From assembly GCF_030812775.1 (NCBI RefSeq), contig NZ_JAUSTI010000005.1:301156-365155 (forward strand): a stretch of DNA of 64,000 nucleotides. The letters are read 5' to 3'. This DNA comes from Paenibacillus tundrae (GTDB lineage Bacteria > Bacillota > Bacilli > Paenibacillales > Paenibacillaceae). A program made the translations under genes and the position numbers. Below the pieces are notes generated by a model. It had not been told where the DNA came from, made no database searches, and saw only the letters and a program-made list of their open reading frames with translations. Below are positions 1 through 8,923 of this stretch, in pieces. Within the stretch, counting starts at the first letter, position 1; each line of letters begins with the position of its first letter.

Positions 1-20
1 AAACCAAGATACAACCAAAA

Positions 21-51
21 CAGACAGCCTTAGGACTGTCTGTTTTTTTTT
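21..51 (+). terminator. Rho-independent terminator of the gene left of the window
   Basis: A 7-bp stem (CAGACAG/CTGTCTG) with an 8-base loop is followed by nine T residues. It reads as an intrinsic terminator on the plus strand for a gene lying before position 1. Confidence 0.8.
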
Positions 52-206
52 ATTTATGCTATTCACGAGATCAGATGTATTTAACTATTGATAAAATTGA
101 TGATGTACGATCTTAAAGATGCGCTCTCAGAATTGATCTGTGTAAGTAAAGCTTATTTGATCTAGAAACTATCTAGAAACTAGTTAGTTTAACTTAGCTA
201 AGTGAA

Positions 207-1766
207 TTAAGCGAGACTGACGTTGTAGGCGAAAACTGCGTTCCGTCCATTACGCTTCGACTCATACAACGCATGGTCTGCATCTCGTAGTAACGATTCT
301 AATGAATCATCTTCCCCGTTGTATTGTGCGACCCCGAAGCTTGACGTCAGTGGGATCAGGACACCTTCAACCTCAAGTGGCTCATTGAACAATGCAACTC
401 GTAGCTGTTCAGCAAGCTGCTCACCATCCTGAAGGGATGCGCCGGGCATAGCTATTACGAATTCTTCCCCGCCATATCTAGCAAATAGTATCTCAGAGTT
501 CAGATAACGATTACATACCGTGACAACATGAATAATTGCTTTATCACCCACATCATGTCCATAGGTATCATTAATTCGTTTGAAGTGATCGATATCAAAC
601 AAGATAAAGGCTACCGGCCGAAAAGTTAGCTTGGCCTCATTCAAGATTTCCTTCCCTTTGTTCAGAAACTGCGTTCGGTTATAGATTTTGGTGAGTCCAT
701 CAAAATAGGCCATTTGTTTAAGTTGCTCTTGAAGAAAACGTTGTTCGGTGATATCTATGAGCATAATCAAAATTCCAACGACCTGAGCGCCCTTATTAAA
801 CACATAGGAGGTTCTAACCTGATAACATACAGTATGTCCCTCTAATTGCCAGTATAAGTCGGTCTGAAGTCCTTCTCTAAAGTACTCTACGGGAAAGGTT
901 TCCCCAGATAGGCTAAGCCAGATATCATCCCAACGTTTCCCGATCATCTCTGGCTCAAGTTCAGGCAACATGAGATGCATAGCTTTATTGTAATCTACAA
1001 GACGATTGGAACTGTCGAGCACGAGTACACCTTCACGCATGCTCTCAAAAATGCTGTCTTTGGCAATAGGGACGATCATAAGAAGGCGAGATGATAAAAT
1101 AGCCCAAATATACATCGCAGATGTAACGCACATTAACACCGGAACCGGATCCATACCACCAGGAGTTAATCCAAGCAAATACACAAAGGCAGCAACCATT
1201 GGAATGAGCTGTGAGGTGATTAGCGTGAGCAATTGCTTGCGGTACATTTTCTTCGTATGTCTCCATTGTGCAACTAGAATAAGACAAGCGCATAACAGAC
1301 AAGAGAAGGTAAATGCTCCGTGCACAACATACCATTGACCTATGGAAATATCCATAAGCGGAACAACAGAGTCAGTTCTGAGCCAAACCTCTTTATAATA
1401 TAGATGGTGATAATCATTCGTGGCTACCATGAAGAGTGTGATGGAAGGAATGATAAACATGGCAATGGTCGCTTTACGAGATAAAGTTTTCCCAGTGTAT
1501 TGAATCATAAGGAGCAGGCCAAGTGAAGCGGAGAAAGGCATACCCATATACTGAACGACTGTCCAAAATTTCATCTGCTCCAGTGTATTGCTTGCTAGCT
1601 GAATCGCATACCCAAAGGTATAAACGGAAAGGGCAGCTGTATAAAGCATGAATACTTTAGCACTGGGAATTTCAGCTCTTCTGAAATAAGAATATAAACA
1701 CAAAAAGACATTCAAAACGGCTGAAGTCGTTACAAGTGTTATATATGAATCAATACTCGATCCCAT
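207..1766 (-). CDS. Membrane diguanylate cyclase (7TM - PAS - GGDEF)
   Basis: Probably makes cyclic di-GMP from two GTP in response to a membrane or ligand signal. The N-terminal ~230 residues hold about seven hydrophobic segments, like the 7TM sensor found on histidine kinases. A PAS-like segment follows (about 240-345), then a GGDEF domain (about 350-515) with the active-site GGEEF preserved. The four residues placed where an inhibitory RxxD I-site would sit read NSEI, so product inhibition through that site is not expected. TTGGAG lies 8 bases before the ATG. It is monocistronic and transcribed away from the next gene. The cyclase call is firm; the signal is unknown. Confidence 0.9.
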   Translation of the reverse strand: MGSSIDSYITLVTTSAVLNVFLCLYSYFRRAEIPSAKVFMLYTAALSVYTFGYAIQLASNTLEQMKFWTVVQYMGMPFSASLGLLLMIQYTGKTLSRKATIAMFIIPSITLFMVATNDYHHLYYKEVWLRTDSVVPLMDISIGQWYVVHGAFTFSCLLCACLILVAQWRHTKKMYRKQLLTLITSQLIPMVAAFVYLLGLTPGGMDPVPVLMCVTSAMYIWAILSSRLLMIVPIAKDSIFESMREGVLVLDSSNRLVDYNKAMHLMLPELEPEMIGKRWDDIWLSLSGETFPVEYFREGLQTDLYWQLEGHTVCYQVRTSYVFNKGAQVVGILIMLIDITEQRFLQEQLKQMAYFDGLTKIYNRTQFLNKGKEILNEAKLTFRPVAFILFDIDHFKRINDTYGHDVGDKAIIHVVTVCNRYLNSEILFARYGGEEFVIAMPGASLQDGEQLAEQLRVALFNEPLEVEGVLIPLTSSFGVAQYNGEDDSLESLLRDADHALYESKRNGRNAVFAYNVSLA

Positions 1767-2137
1767 GGTTTGGTCTCCAAATCGTTAAGATATCTAAAAA
1801 TCATCTGTACTGTACATTGTACATCAGCCAAAGCGGCATAGGAATACAAATTACGATTTGAAACAGGGCTTTTTTTAAAATTTATCGAATTTTATGACCG
1901 AATAGATTGTTATGCAATGAAAAAAATCGAAATACATAAAATTACATTCGAGTTGTGCTTAATCCATACCATTTCCTTGTTTAATTTAGAAGAGCAGTGG
2001 TAAGTAAGTTTAGAGACAACATTGTTGGAGGTTGTCAGGAAGAAGATTCATGATCAGAATAATCTGTCCTGTTCATGCCATCCTACACAGTGAGACGAGA
2101 ATCAATATCCAATCCAGTAATGAGAGGAGCATGCTTC
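1767..2137. other. Gene-free interval with a short palindrome
   Basis: This 371-base AT-rich stretch separates two divergent genes. It contains the 13-base palindrome TGTACATTGTACA at 1811-1823, preceded by a further TGTAC. Short open frames here lack convincing starts. Otherwise I see only presumptive promoter DNA. Confidence 0.5.
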
Positions 2138-3007
2138 ATGTCAGCGCAAACACAAACCGAAAAAACAATGCCAGCCCAACATCAGAATCAGCAACCTGGA
2201 ATCGAATCAGAGATGAATCCTAGACCCGAGTTTGAGAAACCTGAGTATAAAGCAGCAGGGAAATTGTTAGGTAAAGTGGCGTTAATCACGGGTGGAGATA
2301 GCGGTATTGGACGAGCTGTAGCAGTTACTTATGCAAAAGAAGGTGCCGATGTCGCGATTGTGTATCTGAACGAGCATCAGGATGCCGAGGAGACGAAACG
2401 ACAGGTTGAGCAAGAAGGCAGAAAATGCATTTTGATTGCGGGTGATATCGGTGATACTCAATTTGCCAAAAAATCCGTGCAACAGACGATTGAGCAACTA
2501 GGTAAGCTTGACATTCTGGTGAATAACGCTGCTGAGCAGCACCCACAGCAACAATTAGAGGATATTACACCTGAGCAATTGGAGCGCACGTTCCGCACTA
2601 ATATCTTCGGAATGTTTTATATCACTCAGGCGGCATTGCCACATCTTAAAAAAGGCAGTACCATTATCAACACGACATCGATTACAGCCTACCGAGGCAA
2701 TCCATCCTTGATCGATTACTCATCGACGAAAGGTGCGATTACGTCGTTTACACGTTCCTTGTCTATGAACGTTGTGGAGAAGGGAATTCGAGTTAACGCC
2801 GTAGCTCCTGGCCCGATCTGGACACCGCTTATTCCATCAACATTTGATGAGAAGAAAGTAAGTGAATTTGGATCAACTCAGCCGATGAAGCGCCCAGGAC
2901 AGCCTGACGAATTAGCCCCTGCCTATGTATATTTGGCTTCAGATGATTCCTCTTACGTAAGTGGTCAGGTTATGCATGTGAATGGCGGCGAAGTAGTGAA
3001 CGGCTAA
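2138..3007 (+). CDS. SDR family oxidoreductase (YhdF/YhxC-like)
   Basis: A classical short-chain dehydrogenase of 289 residues, probably NAD(P)-dependent and cytoplasmic. It has a 45-residue polar N-terminal extension, the Rossmann motif TGGDSGIG, an NNAAEQHPQQ segment and the catalytic Tyr194-x3-Lys198 (YSSTK). A Ser and Thr cluster before the Tyr supplies the catalytic Ser. The extension plus core matches the YhdF/YhxC group of Bacillales general-stress SDRs; substrate unknown. The ATG at 2138 is chosen because AGGAG (2125-2129) sits 8 bases upstream; the frame is open further upstream but without such a site. It is followed by a hairpin and stands alone. Confidence 0.88.
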   Translation: MSAQTQTEKTMPAQHQNQQPGIESEMNPRPEFEKPEYKAAGKLLGKVALITGGDSGIGRAVAVTYAKEGADVAIVYLNEHQDAEETKRQVEQEGRKCILIAGDIGDTQFAKKSVQQTIEQLGKLDILVNNAAEQHPQQQLEDITPEQLERTFRTNIFGMFYITQAALPHLKKGSTIINTTSITAYRGNPSLIDYSSTKGAITSFTRSLSMNVVEKGIRVNAVAPGPIWTPLIPSTFDEKKVSEFGSTQPMKRPGQPDELAPAYVYLASDDSSYVSGQVMHVNGGEVVNG

Positions 3008-3038
3008 AGCAACCTCAACCTAAGATGAATGTAGATAT

Positions 3039-3073
3039 GACGTCCCGTTACCAGTCTAGCTGGTCGGGACGTC
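3039..3073 (+). terminator. Hairpin after the SDR gene
   Basis: GACGTCCCG pairs with CGGGACGTC, with ACCAG/CTGGT extending the stem inside. The T tract is weak (TATTTAA), so it is a possible terminator or an RNA 3'-end stabiliser. Confidence 0.55.
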
Positions 3074-3343
3074 TATTTAATATCAGGTGTGGCTTACAAA
3101 AAGATTGAGAATCGATAGAGAATTTACATAGAACAACATCAGACCTAATAATCACATGATATTTTATCTAGATATCTATTCTATATGTAGGTTGTTCCTT
3201 GGATCTATGGCAGGATGTCAATAACTATGAGTGAAGGCGATTATAAAGGTAACTATAGAGTGTTTACCTGTATTAATGCTCATATTGTCGAAAGAAATCT
3301 GTGATAAGATAGACAAACAGATATTCGACAGGGGGAACCAACC
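3074..3343. other. Gene-free AT-rich interval
   Basis: No convincing coding frame or RNA gene. It must hold the promoter for the cupin gene, but no clear -35/-10 pair at a standard spacing stands out. Confidence 0.4.
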
Positions 3344-3685
3344 GTGAAGATTAGTAAACAAAATGCATCACATTATATATGGGGAAATCATTGTGATGGA
3401 TGGCACTTGCTACAGAACGAAGGATTGAGCATCATCCATGAGCGAATGCCAGCGGGAACAGTTGAGATTAGACATTATCACTCGGTTAGCCGACAATTTT
3501 TTTTCATTTTAAGTGGCATAGGCTATATGGAGCTCCAAGGTGAGGAATTCGAACTTGAAACGCATGAGGGAATAGAGATTCCTCCAGGCGAACCTCATCA
3601 GATGCAGAATCGAAGTGCAGCGGATGTTGAGTTCCTGGTCATCTCTCTGCCGGGTACACGCGGAGATCGTATCGAGTTAATTTAG
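3344..3685 (+). CDS. Cupin domain protein
   Basis: A single small beta-barrel cupin of 113 residues. Cupin motif 1 is recognisable around residues 41-60 (RHYHSVSRQFFFILSG), where H-x-H donates metal ligands, and motif 2 around 80-100 (IPPGEPHQMQN) supplies the last His. Such stand-alone cupins bind a divalent metal and act as small isomerases, epimerases or sensors; the substrate cannot be deduced. The GTG start at 3344 follows AGGGGGAA at a good distance. It lies alone between an SDR gene and phoR with no shared promoter evident. Confidence 0.8.
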   Translation: MKISKQNASHYIWGNHCDGWHLLQNEGLSIIHERMPAGTVEIRHYHSVSRQFFFILSGIGYMELQGEEFELETHEGIEIPPGEPHQMQNRSAADVEFLVISLPGTRGDRIELI

Positions 3686-3804
3686 ATGGCGACCCATTGG
3701 AGAGCCCAGAGGTCAATTTTTGAACGGATAACGAACGGAAGTATAATCGAGTACACGTATCAGAAGATGTACATTTGATAAATCAACAATAAAGGAAGAG
3801 ATTG

Positions 3805-5634
3805 ATGAGACCATTTCGAGTTCGCCTCTCCATCATCATGATGGTTCTAATTGGTGTATCCGTTATTGTAGCGGGATATACGATGGGCAGAGTGTTTAAA
3901 ACAACACATACCACAGCTTTGGAACAAACGATGGTGCGTGAGATTAATCTGTTAAAAGCAACATTTCCATTTCACGATGCAAGCGATCCGACATCTCCCG
4001 AGACTAGACAATATTATTCTGCGCGTGCACTTGAACTCGATCGGCTGACGGATTCCCGAGTAACCTTTATCAATAGAGATGGGACAGTCATCGGCGACTC
4101 GGAAAGTGATCCTGCCAATATGGATAACCATCTGGAACGTGAAGAGATAAAGGGAGCCATTGGAGATGGCTATGGTCAGGCAATACGATATAGTGAGACG
4201 TTAGGACAGGACATGCTCTATGTTGCACTTCCTGTCAATTCAGATCAGAGTGACATGGTTGAAGTGCCTGGAGGTAAATTTGACGGTTATATACGTCTAT
4301 CTATGAGCCTAGCGGCTGTAGATCAAGGACTTCAGCGTGGCTGGGTCATTACATTCACCGCACTTGGATTGCTATTTCTTATCGTAGCACTCGTCAGTTA
4401 TCGTGTGGCACGCAGTTTAACCTCACCAATTGAGCATATCATCAAGGTCGCACATCGAATAACCAAATTAGAATATGACGCCAGAGTGGATGTCACACGC
4501 CGAGACGAGATTGGTCAGTTGGGGCTTGCGATTAACGGGATGGCCGATAGTCTTCAGACGCAACTCAAAACGATCCGTGATAATGAGGCGTTGCTACAAA
4601 GCGTACTTGCCAATATGACAGGCGGCATTGTCATGGTAGACGCAGGGCAGTCGATTGCATTGGTGAATCGAGAAGCAGAGCGGATGCTGGGTATTCAGGC
4701 TGCGCGAGTTACAGGTAGACCTTATGTAGAATTAAAGAAACACTATGAGCTAACACGCTCTATTGAGGAGAGTGTTGCACTACAAGAACGAATGCATGAG
4801 GAAGTAAGCGTATTTAATCCAGAGGAACGATTGATTCGGATTGATGGCGTGCCCATGACTGAAGACGATGGTAGTTACCGCGGGATGTTATTCCTTCTTC
4901 AGGATGTGACAGCAATTCGTAGGCTGGAGTCGATGCGAAGTGAGTTCGTAGCCAATGTATCTCATGAACTGAAAACACCTGTAGCAGCGGTAAAAGGATT
5001 TGCTGAAACGTTGTTAAGTGGTGGTGTGCAGGATAAGGAAACAGAACGTTCATTCCTGAAAATCATCTATGATGAAGGGGATCGACTGAACCGACTAATT
5101 GGAGATATCCTGGAACTGTCCAAAATTGAATCCAAGCGTGCTCCATTGCAATGTTCACCTGTTCACGTTCATTCCTTCTTCGAAATGGTTCTGGGAACAC
5201 TGTCCACTGTGGCCGAGAAGAAACAGATCCGGATGCAGATGGTTGTCCCAGAGGAACTCTATATTGAGGCAGACGAGGATAAGATGAAACAGATCTTTAT
5301 CAATCTATTGTCCAATGGCATCAACTACACACCTGAAGGTGGACGCGTGAAACTTCAAGTGACGGTAGAACGTGAGGATGATGAGGAGCAGGTCGTATTT
5401 GCGGTATCAGATACCGGCATAGGCATTCCGAAGAATGATTTGCCAAGGATTTTTGAACGTTTTTACCGTGTAGATAAAGGCAGATCACGTAATTCGGGTG
5501 GTACGGGACTTGGTTTGTCTATCGTAAAACACCTTGTTGAACTGCATCACGGCAAACTTTCCGTAGAAAGTGAACTCGGTCTTGGAACAACATTTCGTGT
5601 GATTCTTCCGTTAATTCAAGATGAAGAAGTATAG
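3805..5634 (+). CDS. phoR: Phosphate sensor histidine kinase PhoR
   Basis: Membrane sensor kinase of the phosphate-starvation two-component system, expected to phosphorylate PhoP encoded next to it. TM1 is at about residues 8-30, followed by a ~150-residue extracytoplasmic sensor region, TM2 at about 180-203, HAMP (about 205-255), PAS (about 260-370), HisKA with phospho-acceptor His387 in the VSHELKTP motif, and an HATPase_c domain with N, G1 (DTGIGIP) and G2 (GTGLGL) boxes. Length (609) and architecture match Bacillales PhoR. The ATG at 3805 is preferred over a TTG three bases earlier; AAAGGAAG precedes both. Unusually, phoR precedes phoP, separated by 164 bases carrying its own promoter-like elements. 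Confidence 0.9.
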   Translation: MRPFRVRLSIIMMVLIGVSVIVAGYTMGRVFKTTHTTALEQTMVREINLLKATFPFHDASDPTSPETRQYYSARALELDRLTDSRVTFINRDGTVIGDSESDPANMDNHLEREEIKGAIGDGYGQAIRYSETLGQDMLYVALPVNSDQSDMVEVPGGKFDGYIRLSMSLAAVDQGLQRGWVITFTALGLLFLIVALVSYRVARSLTSPIEHIIKVAHRITKLEYDARVDVTRRDEIGQLGLAINGMADSLQTQLKTIRDNEALLQSVLANMTGGIVMVDAGQSIALVNREAERMLGIQAARVTGRPYVELKKHYELTRSIEESVALQERMHEEVSVFNPEERLIRIDGVPMTEDDGSYRGMLFLLQDVTAIRRLESMRSEFVANVSHELKTPVAAVKGFAETLLSGGVQDKETERSFLKIIYDEGDRLNRLIGDILELSKIESKRAPLQCSPVHVHSFFEMVLGTLSTVAEKKQIRMQMVVPEELYIEADEDKMKQIFINLLSNGINYTPEGGRVKLQVTVEREDDEEQVVFAVSDTGIGIPKNDLPRIFERFYRVDKGRSRNSGGTGLGLSIVKHLVELHHGKLSVESELGLGTTFRVILPLIQDEEV

Positions 5635-5670
5635 GCCTCGGGAAGTGAATTGTAAAAAGGTGTGCTTTTC

Positions 5671-5702
5671 TTTACACTAAGTTAACAAATGGGTGCTATG
5701 AT
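5671..5702 (+). promoter_or_regulatory. Pho-box pair and extended -10 before phoP
   Basis: TTTACA (5671-5676) and TTAACA (5682-5687) are 11 bases apart, as in Bacillus PhoP boxes, which consist of TT(A/C/T)ACA-like repeats separated by about 5 bases. A TGnTATGAT extended -10 (5694-5702) follows. This suggests PhoP autoregulates its own promoter. Confidence 0.6.
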
Positions 5703-5798
5703 AGGAAATGTGTTGTGGCTATAGAACAACTATAATAGGTGAGATTGTTCTCATAGTTGGTATGTTTGAACGCGCACTATAAGGAGAGAAGGGGTATC

Positions 5799-6527
5799 AT
5801 GGCACAGCGTTTGCTTGTAATTGAAGACGAACCTACATTATCAAGATTACTTACGTATAACCTTACACAGGAAGGCTATGATGTAACAGCGGAGGATCAC
5901 GGATCTTCTGGATATGATCGAGCATTATCCCAGGAATTCGACCTGATATTGCTAGATTTGATGTTGCCAGGAATGAACGGTCTAGACATTCTGAACAAAT
6001 TAAGAGTTCAAGGTGTAACCACGCCGGTGATCATTCTGACAGCCAAAACCGGTGAAGCTGAGGTTGTACAAGGTCTGAAATCAGGAGCAGATGATTATAT
6101 CACGAAGCCATTTGGCGTATCGGAATTGCTCGCCAGAGTAGACGCAGTGTTAAGACGATATTCCAACGGTGAGGACTTGCCCCAACCTGAGGACAAAGAA
6201 GGCTCCCGAATTGTATTGGGTGAATTGGAGATTTATCCTTTGAAGTATGAAGTAACACTTGGTGGACAGTCCATTAGTTTGCGGCCGAAGGAGTTCGAAG
6301 TACTTCTCTATCTTGCGAAGAAACCGGGCGTTGTGCTCACTCGCGATGATCTGATGAATGCAGTCTGGGGCTTCGATTATATCGGAGGTCAACGTACAGT
6401 CGATGTTCACGTAAGCTCATTGCGGAAAAAGTTAGAGTTAGATCCAGAATCGGTTCACATTGATTCGATTCGTGGTGTAGGTTATAAATTGGTTGTAAAA
6501 AGAAAAACTCCCCATCATTCGAGTTAA
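5799..6527 (+). CDS. phoP: Phosphate regulon response regulator PhoP
   Basis: OmpR-family transcription factor of 242 residues. The receiver domain has the acidic pocket (Glu9, Asp10, Glu11), phospho-acceptor Asp53 in LLDLMLPG and the conserved Thr/Lys (ILTAK). The C-terminal winged-helix domain (about 135-235) carries the recognition-helix signature RTVDVHVSSLRKKL. Phosphorylated PhoP binds Pho boxes, two arrays of which lie in this locus. The ATG at 5799 is preferred to an upstream in-frame start because AAGGAG (5781-5786) and the canonical MAQRLLVIEDE beginning fit. An intrinsic terminator overlaps its 3' end, so the next gene is transcribed separately. Confidence 0.92.
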   Translation: MAQRLLVIEDEPTLSRLLTYNLTQEGYDVTAEDHGSSGYDRALSQEFDLILLDLMLPGMNGLDILNKLRVQGVTTPVIILTAKTGEAEVVQGLKSGADDYITKPFGVSELLARVDAVLRRYSNGEDLPQPEDKEGSRIVLGELEIYPLKYEVTLGGQSISLRPKEFEVLLYLAKKPGVVLTRDDLMNAVWGFDYIGGQRTVDVHVSSLRKKLELDPESVHIDSIRGVGYKLVVKRKTPHHSS

Positions 6528-6549
6528 CGATGATTGGGGAGTTTTTTTT
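6504..6549 (+). terminator. Terminator of phoP
   Basis: A long stem (CTCCCCATCATTCG against CGATGATTGGGGAG) followed by eight T residues. Its left arm overlaps the last codons of phoP. Confidence 0.92.
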
Positions 6550-6678
6550 ACATTGATTTTACATAAAGAATTATTTTCCTTCATGAATGAAGAGTAGCAT
6601 AAATTCGAATGATTGATACTTTATACCTACATAATGCACCGCAGGATGGAGTTCATACGTAAAGGAGAATGCGCATTT

Positions 6679-7860
6679 ATGCCTATGTTGCTTGAAGCGA
6701 GACAACTTGACTTGTCCGAACAAGACAGTCGTGTACAAGAGAACATAACCGAGTTGAAGGAAGTTCAAAATTCTGAAAACACACTTCTTAAGCATCCGTT
6801 ATCGATTCGTGATTATTGCCGAGAAGTTCCGGTTGTACATGTACATACCACTTGTGGGGAAGCGGCTAGTATGTTAAATGCAAATGAGGCCTATCCATGT
6901 ATCGTAATGTGTGATGAACAGATGAAGCCGCTTGGTTTGTTAATGAGGGAGACGTTGTATCGACTCCTTAATGGACGTTTTGCAGCAGATTTATTTTATC
7001 GTAAGGCAGTTCAACATGTCGTGGATTCATTGCCGGTTATTGTGGACGTTTCAGCAGATGCACCAAGCATTATTGATATTGCGTTGAAGCGAGAAGAGCA
7101 GCACTTTTATGATTGTATCCTGGTTACAGAAGAGGACAAGCTACTAGGCGTCTTAACCATGCGGGATATGATGTTTCTATCACGGAAGTTGCAGCATCAG
7201 GCAAGTGAGGAGCGTATACGAACGATCACCGAATCAAGACAAGAGATTGCCCGCATTAACGAATCGGTTACAAGTTTAGTCCATGCTGCGGGACAAGCGG
7301 GAGAAGAAGCACAGCGAATTATGCATCTATCCGAGGATGGAGAACGTAGCCTTACACAAGTCGAAACGTCGTACCAGCGGGTCTACCGGCATATGGAGGG
7401 GCAGCGTCAGCATACAAATGTAATGTTGGACTCTATTCAAACTGGTGCAGGGATGGCAGGTTCTATCCGTTCCTTGGCAGATCAGAGTGCTCTGCTTGCT
7501 ATGAATGCTTCTATTGAAGCTGCTCATGCAGGAGAATATGGTCGCGGATTCCAAGTGGTAGCCGGTGAAATTCGCTTGCTTGCCAAGCAGACTCGTGAGG
7601 TAGCAGGGAATATGTCTTCTTTGCTTGAAGGTATCGGTGACCTGACGAAACAAACCGTAGAATCGATCCGGGCAAGTGCCGCGGAGATTGATGACAGCTC
7701 AACACACGTTACTGCTGGAGAGTTAGCTTTCAGAGAGTTGAACAGTGCTGTTGCAGGAATGTCTCGTATTGCAGAGGGTATAGCTTCGGAGGGAGAGAAG
7801 GCGGCAGATATGGCTTTACATATCCGTACCCAGTTGAAAGAGATGGCTCGTTCTGATTAA
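6679..7860 (+). CDS. Soluble CBS-pair protein with chemoreceptor (MA) signalling domain
   Basis: A 393-residue cytoplasmic protein with no membrane segment. Residues about 30-170 form two CBS-like repeats (VPVVHVHTTCGEA... and ...GVLTMRDMMF), which usually bind adenosine nucleotides. Residues about 180-390 form a long helical hairpin whose tip (about 265-305) resembles the CheA/CheW-contacting tip of methyl-accepting proteins (LLAMNASIEAAHAGE, GRGFQVVAGEIR). It sits between phoP and pstB, suggesting a link between energy state, phosphate and motility or kinase signalling; this is inference. The ATG at 6679 is supported by AAAGGAG at 6661-6667, although the 11-base spacing is long. Confidence 0.8.
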   Translation: MPMLLEARQLDLSEQDSRVQENITELKEVQNSENTLLKHPLSIRDYCREVPVVHVHTTCGEAASMLNANEAYPCIVMCDEQMKPLGLLMRETLYRLLNGRFAADLFYRKAVQHVVDSLPVIVDVSADAPSIIDIALKREEQHFYDCILVTEEDKLLGVLTMRDMMFLSRKLQHQASEERIRTITESRQEIARINESVTSLVHAAGQAGEEAQRIMHLSEDGERSLTQVETSYQRVYRHMEGQRQHTNVMLDSIQTGAGMAGSIRSLADQSALLAMNASIEAAHAGEYGRGFQVVAGEIRLLAKQTREVAGNMSSLLEGIGDLTKQTVESIRASAAEIDDSSTHVTAGELAFRELNSAVAGMSRIAEGIASEGEKAADMALHIRTQLKEMARSD

Positions 7861-7959
7861 CCACTTCATCTTACCAAATTTTAAACCTAATTAATGCATA
7901 TAAAGGCATCCATCGTTGCTGTGATTTAACCCCAAGGATCATGGCGAAGAAGATGTCTT

Positions 7960-7998
7960 TTTACATTCCGTTAACATGAAAGTGATACGGTTTTTACA
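7960..7998 (+). promoter_or_regulatory. Pho-box array before pstB
   Basis: TTTACA (7960-7965), TTAACA (7971-7976) and TTTACA (7993-7998) lie on an 11-base register, with a degenerate position at 7982. This matches the repeat geometry of PhoP~P binding sites and predicts phosphate-starvation induction of pstB-phoU. Confidence 0.65.
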
Positions 7999-8108
7999 AT
8001 GGGAAGGTAGGATGTTAAGGATGGCCAACAAGCTTGTTCTGATCATAGTGATTGGACATCAACGTAAAGGGACTAAATTTCCCTGCAGCGAAGGAGAAGT
8101 GAGCATCC

Positions 8109-8864
8109 ATGAAAGACCTCATTCATATTGATAAACTTAATTTATACTATGATACGCATCATGCGCTTAAAAATATATCGATGGATTTGCCGGAGCGAAC
8201 GGTTACTGCGTTTATTGGTCCATCGGGTTGTGGTAAATCCACATTGCTCCGTACATTGAATCGGATGAATGACATGATTCCAGGCGTTCGCGTGGAAGGA
8301 CAAGTAATGCTGGACGGCTCGGATATCTACAGCAACGAGATCGAAGTCGAAACGTTGCGCAAGCGAGTGGGCATGGTATTCCAGCAGCCGAATCCTTTTC
8401 CAAAATCAATCTACGATAACGTAGCTTACGGCCCACGTCTGCATGGGGTAACGCAGAAAGCTGAGCTGGATCAATTGGTGGAGCAAAGTTTAACACATGC
8501 TGCCCTGTGGGACGAAGTGAAGGATGTACTCAAAAAGTCAGCACTAAGCCTATCTGGTGGTCAACAGCAGCGTCTATGTATTGCACGTGCACTTGCTGTT
8601 CAGCCTGACGTATTACTTATGGACGAAGCAACCTCAGCCCTCGATCCAATCTCTACGCTTAAAATAGAGGAGCTTGTTAAGGAACTGCATAATAAATATA
8701 CGATTGTTATGGTAACCCATAACATGCATCAGGCCGCGCGGGTATCCGGTCGTACGGTATTTTTCCTGAATGGTGAAGTGGTAGAGGCTGCGGATACCGA
8801 GACATTATTCTCCACACCGCAGGATTCCCGAACCGAGGATTATATATCCGGAAGGTTCGGTTAA
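8109..8864 (+). CDS. pstB: Phosphate ABC transporter ATP-binding protein PstB
   Basis: ATPase of the high-affinity phosphate importer, working with PstC/PstA permeases on the cytoplasmic membrane face. At 251 residues it is standard length. Walker [10 protein letters not shown] is at 37-45, the Q-loop is VFQQPNPFP, the ABC signature LSGGQQQR and Walker [13 protein letters not shown] are intact, and the switch His lies in MVTHNM. GAAGGAGAAG precedes the ATG. The expected pstS, pstC and pstA are not adjacent here and must be elsewhere. It forms a likely Pho-regulated operon with phoU 50 bases on. Confidence 0.95.
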   Translation: MKDLIHIDKLNLYYDTHHALKNISMDLPERTVTAFIGPSGCGKSTLLRTLNRMNDMIPGVRVEGQVMLDGSDIYSNEIEVETLRKRVGMVFQQPNPFPKSIYDNVAYGPRLHGVTQKAELDQLVEQSLTHAALWDEVKDVLKKSALSLSGGQQQRLCIARALAVQPDVLLMDEATSALDPISTLKIEELVKELHNKYTIVMVTHNMHQAARVSGRTVFFLNGEVVEAADTETLFSTPQDSRTEDYISGRFG

Positions 8865-8923
8865 GTAAGCTGATTGAATGTTCCCGGCATATCCGGAGAT
8901 GATGGACGAGGGGGATGGAACCT

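Noticed and set aside
1006..1338. 110-codon frame antisense to the diguanylate cyclase
   Set aside because: It is the complement of a clearly coding region and shows no family signature.
2032..2223. 63-codon frame overlapping the SDR start
   Set aside because: Out of frame with the SDR gene, with no ribosome site; the AGGAG at 2125-2129 belongs to the SDR start.
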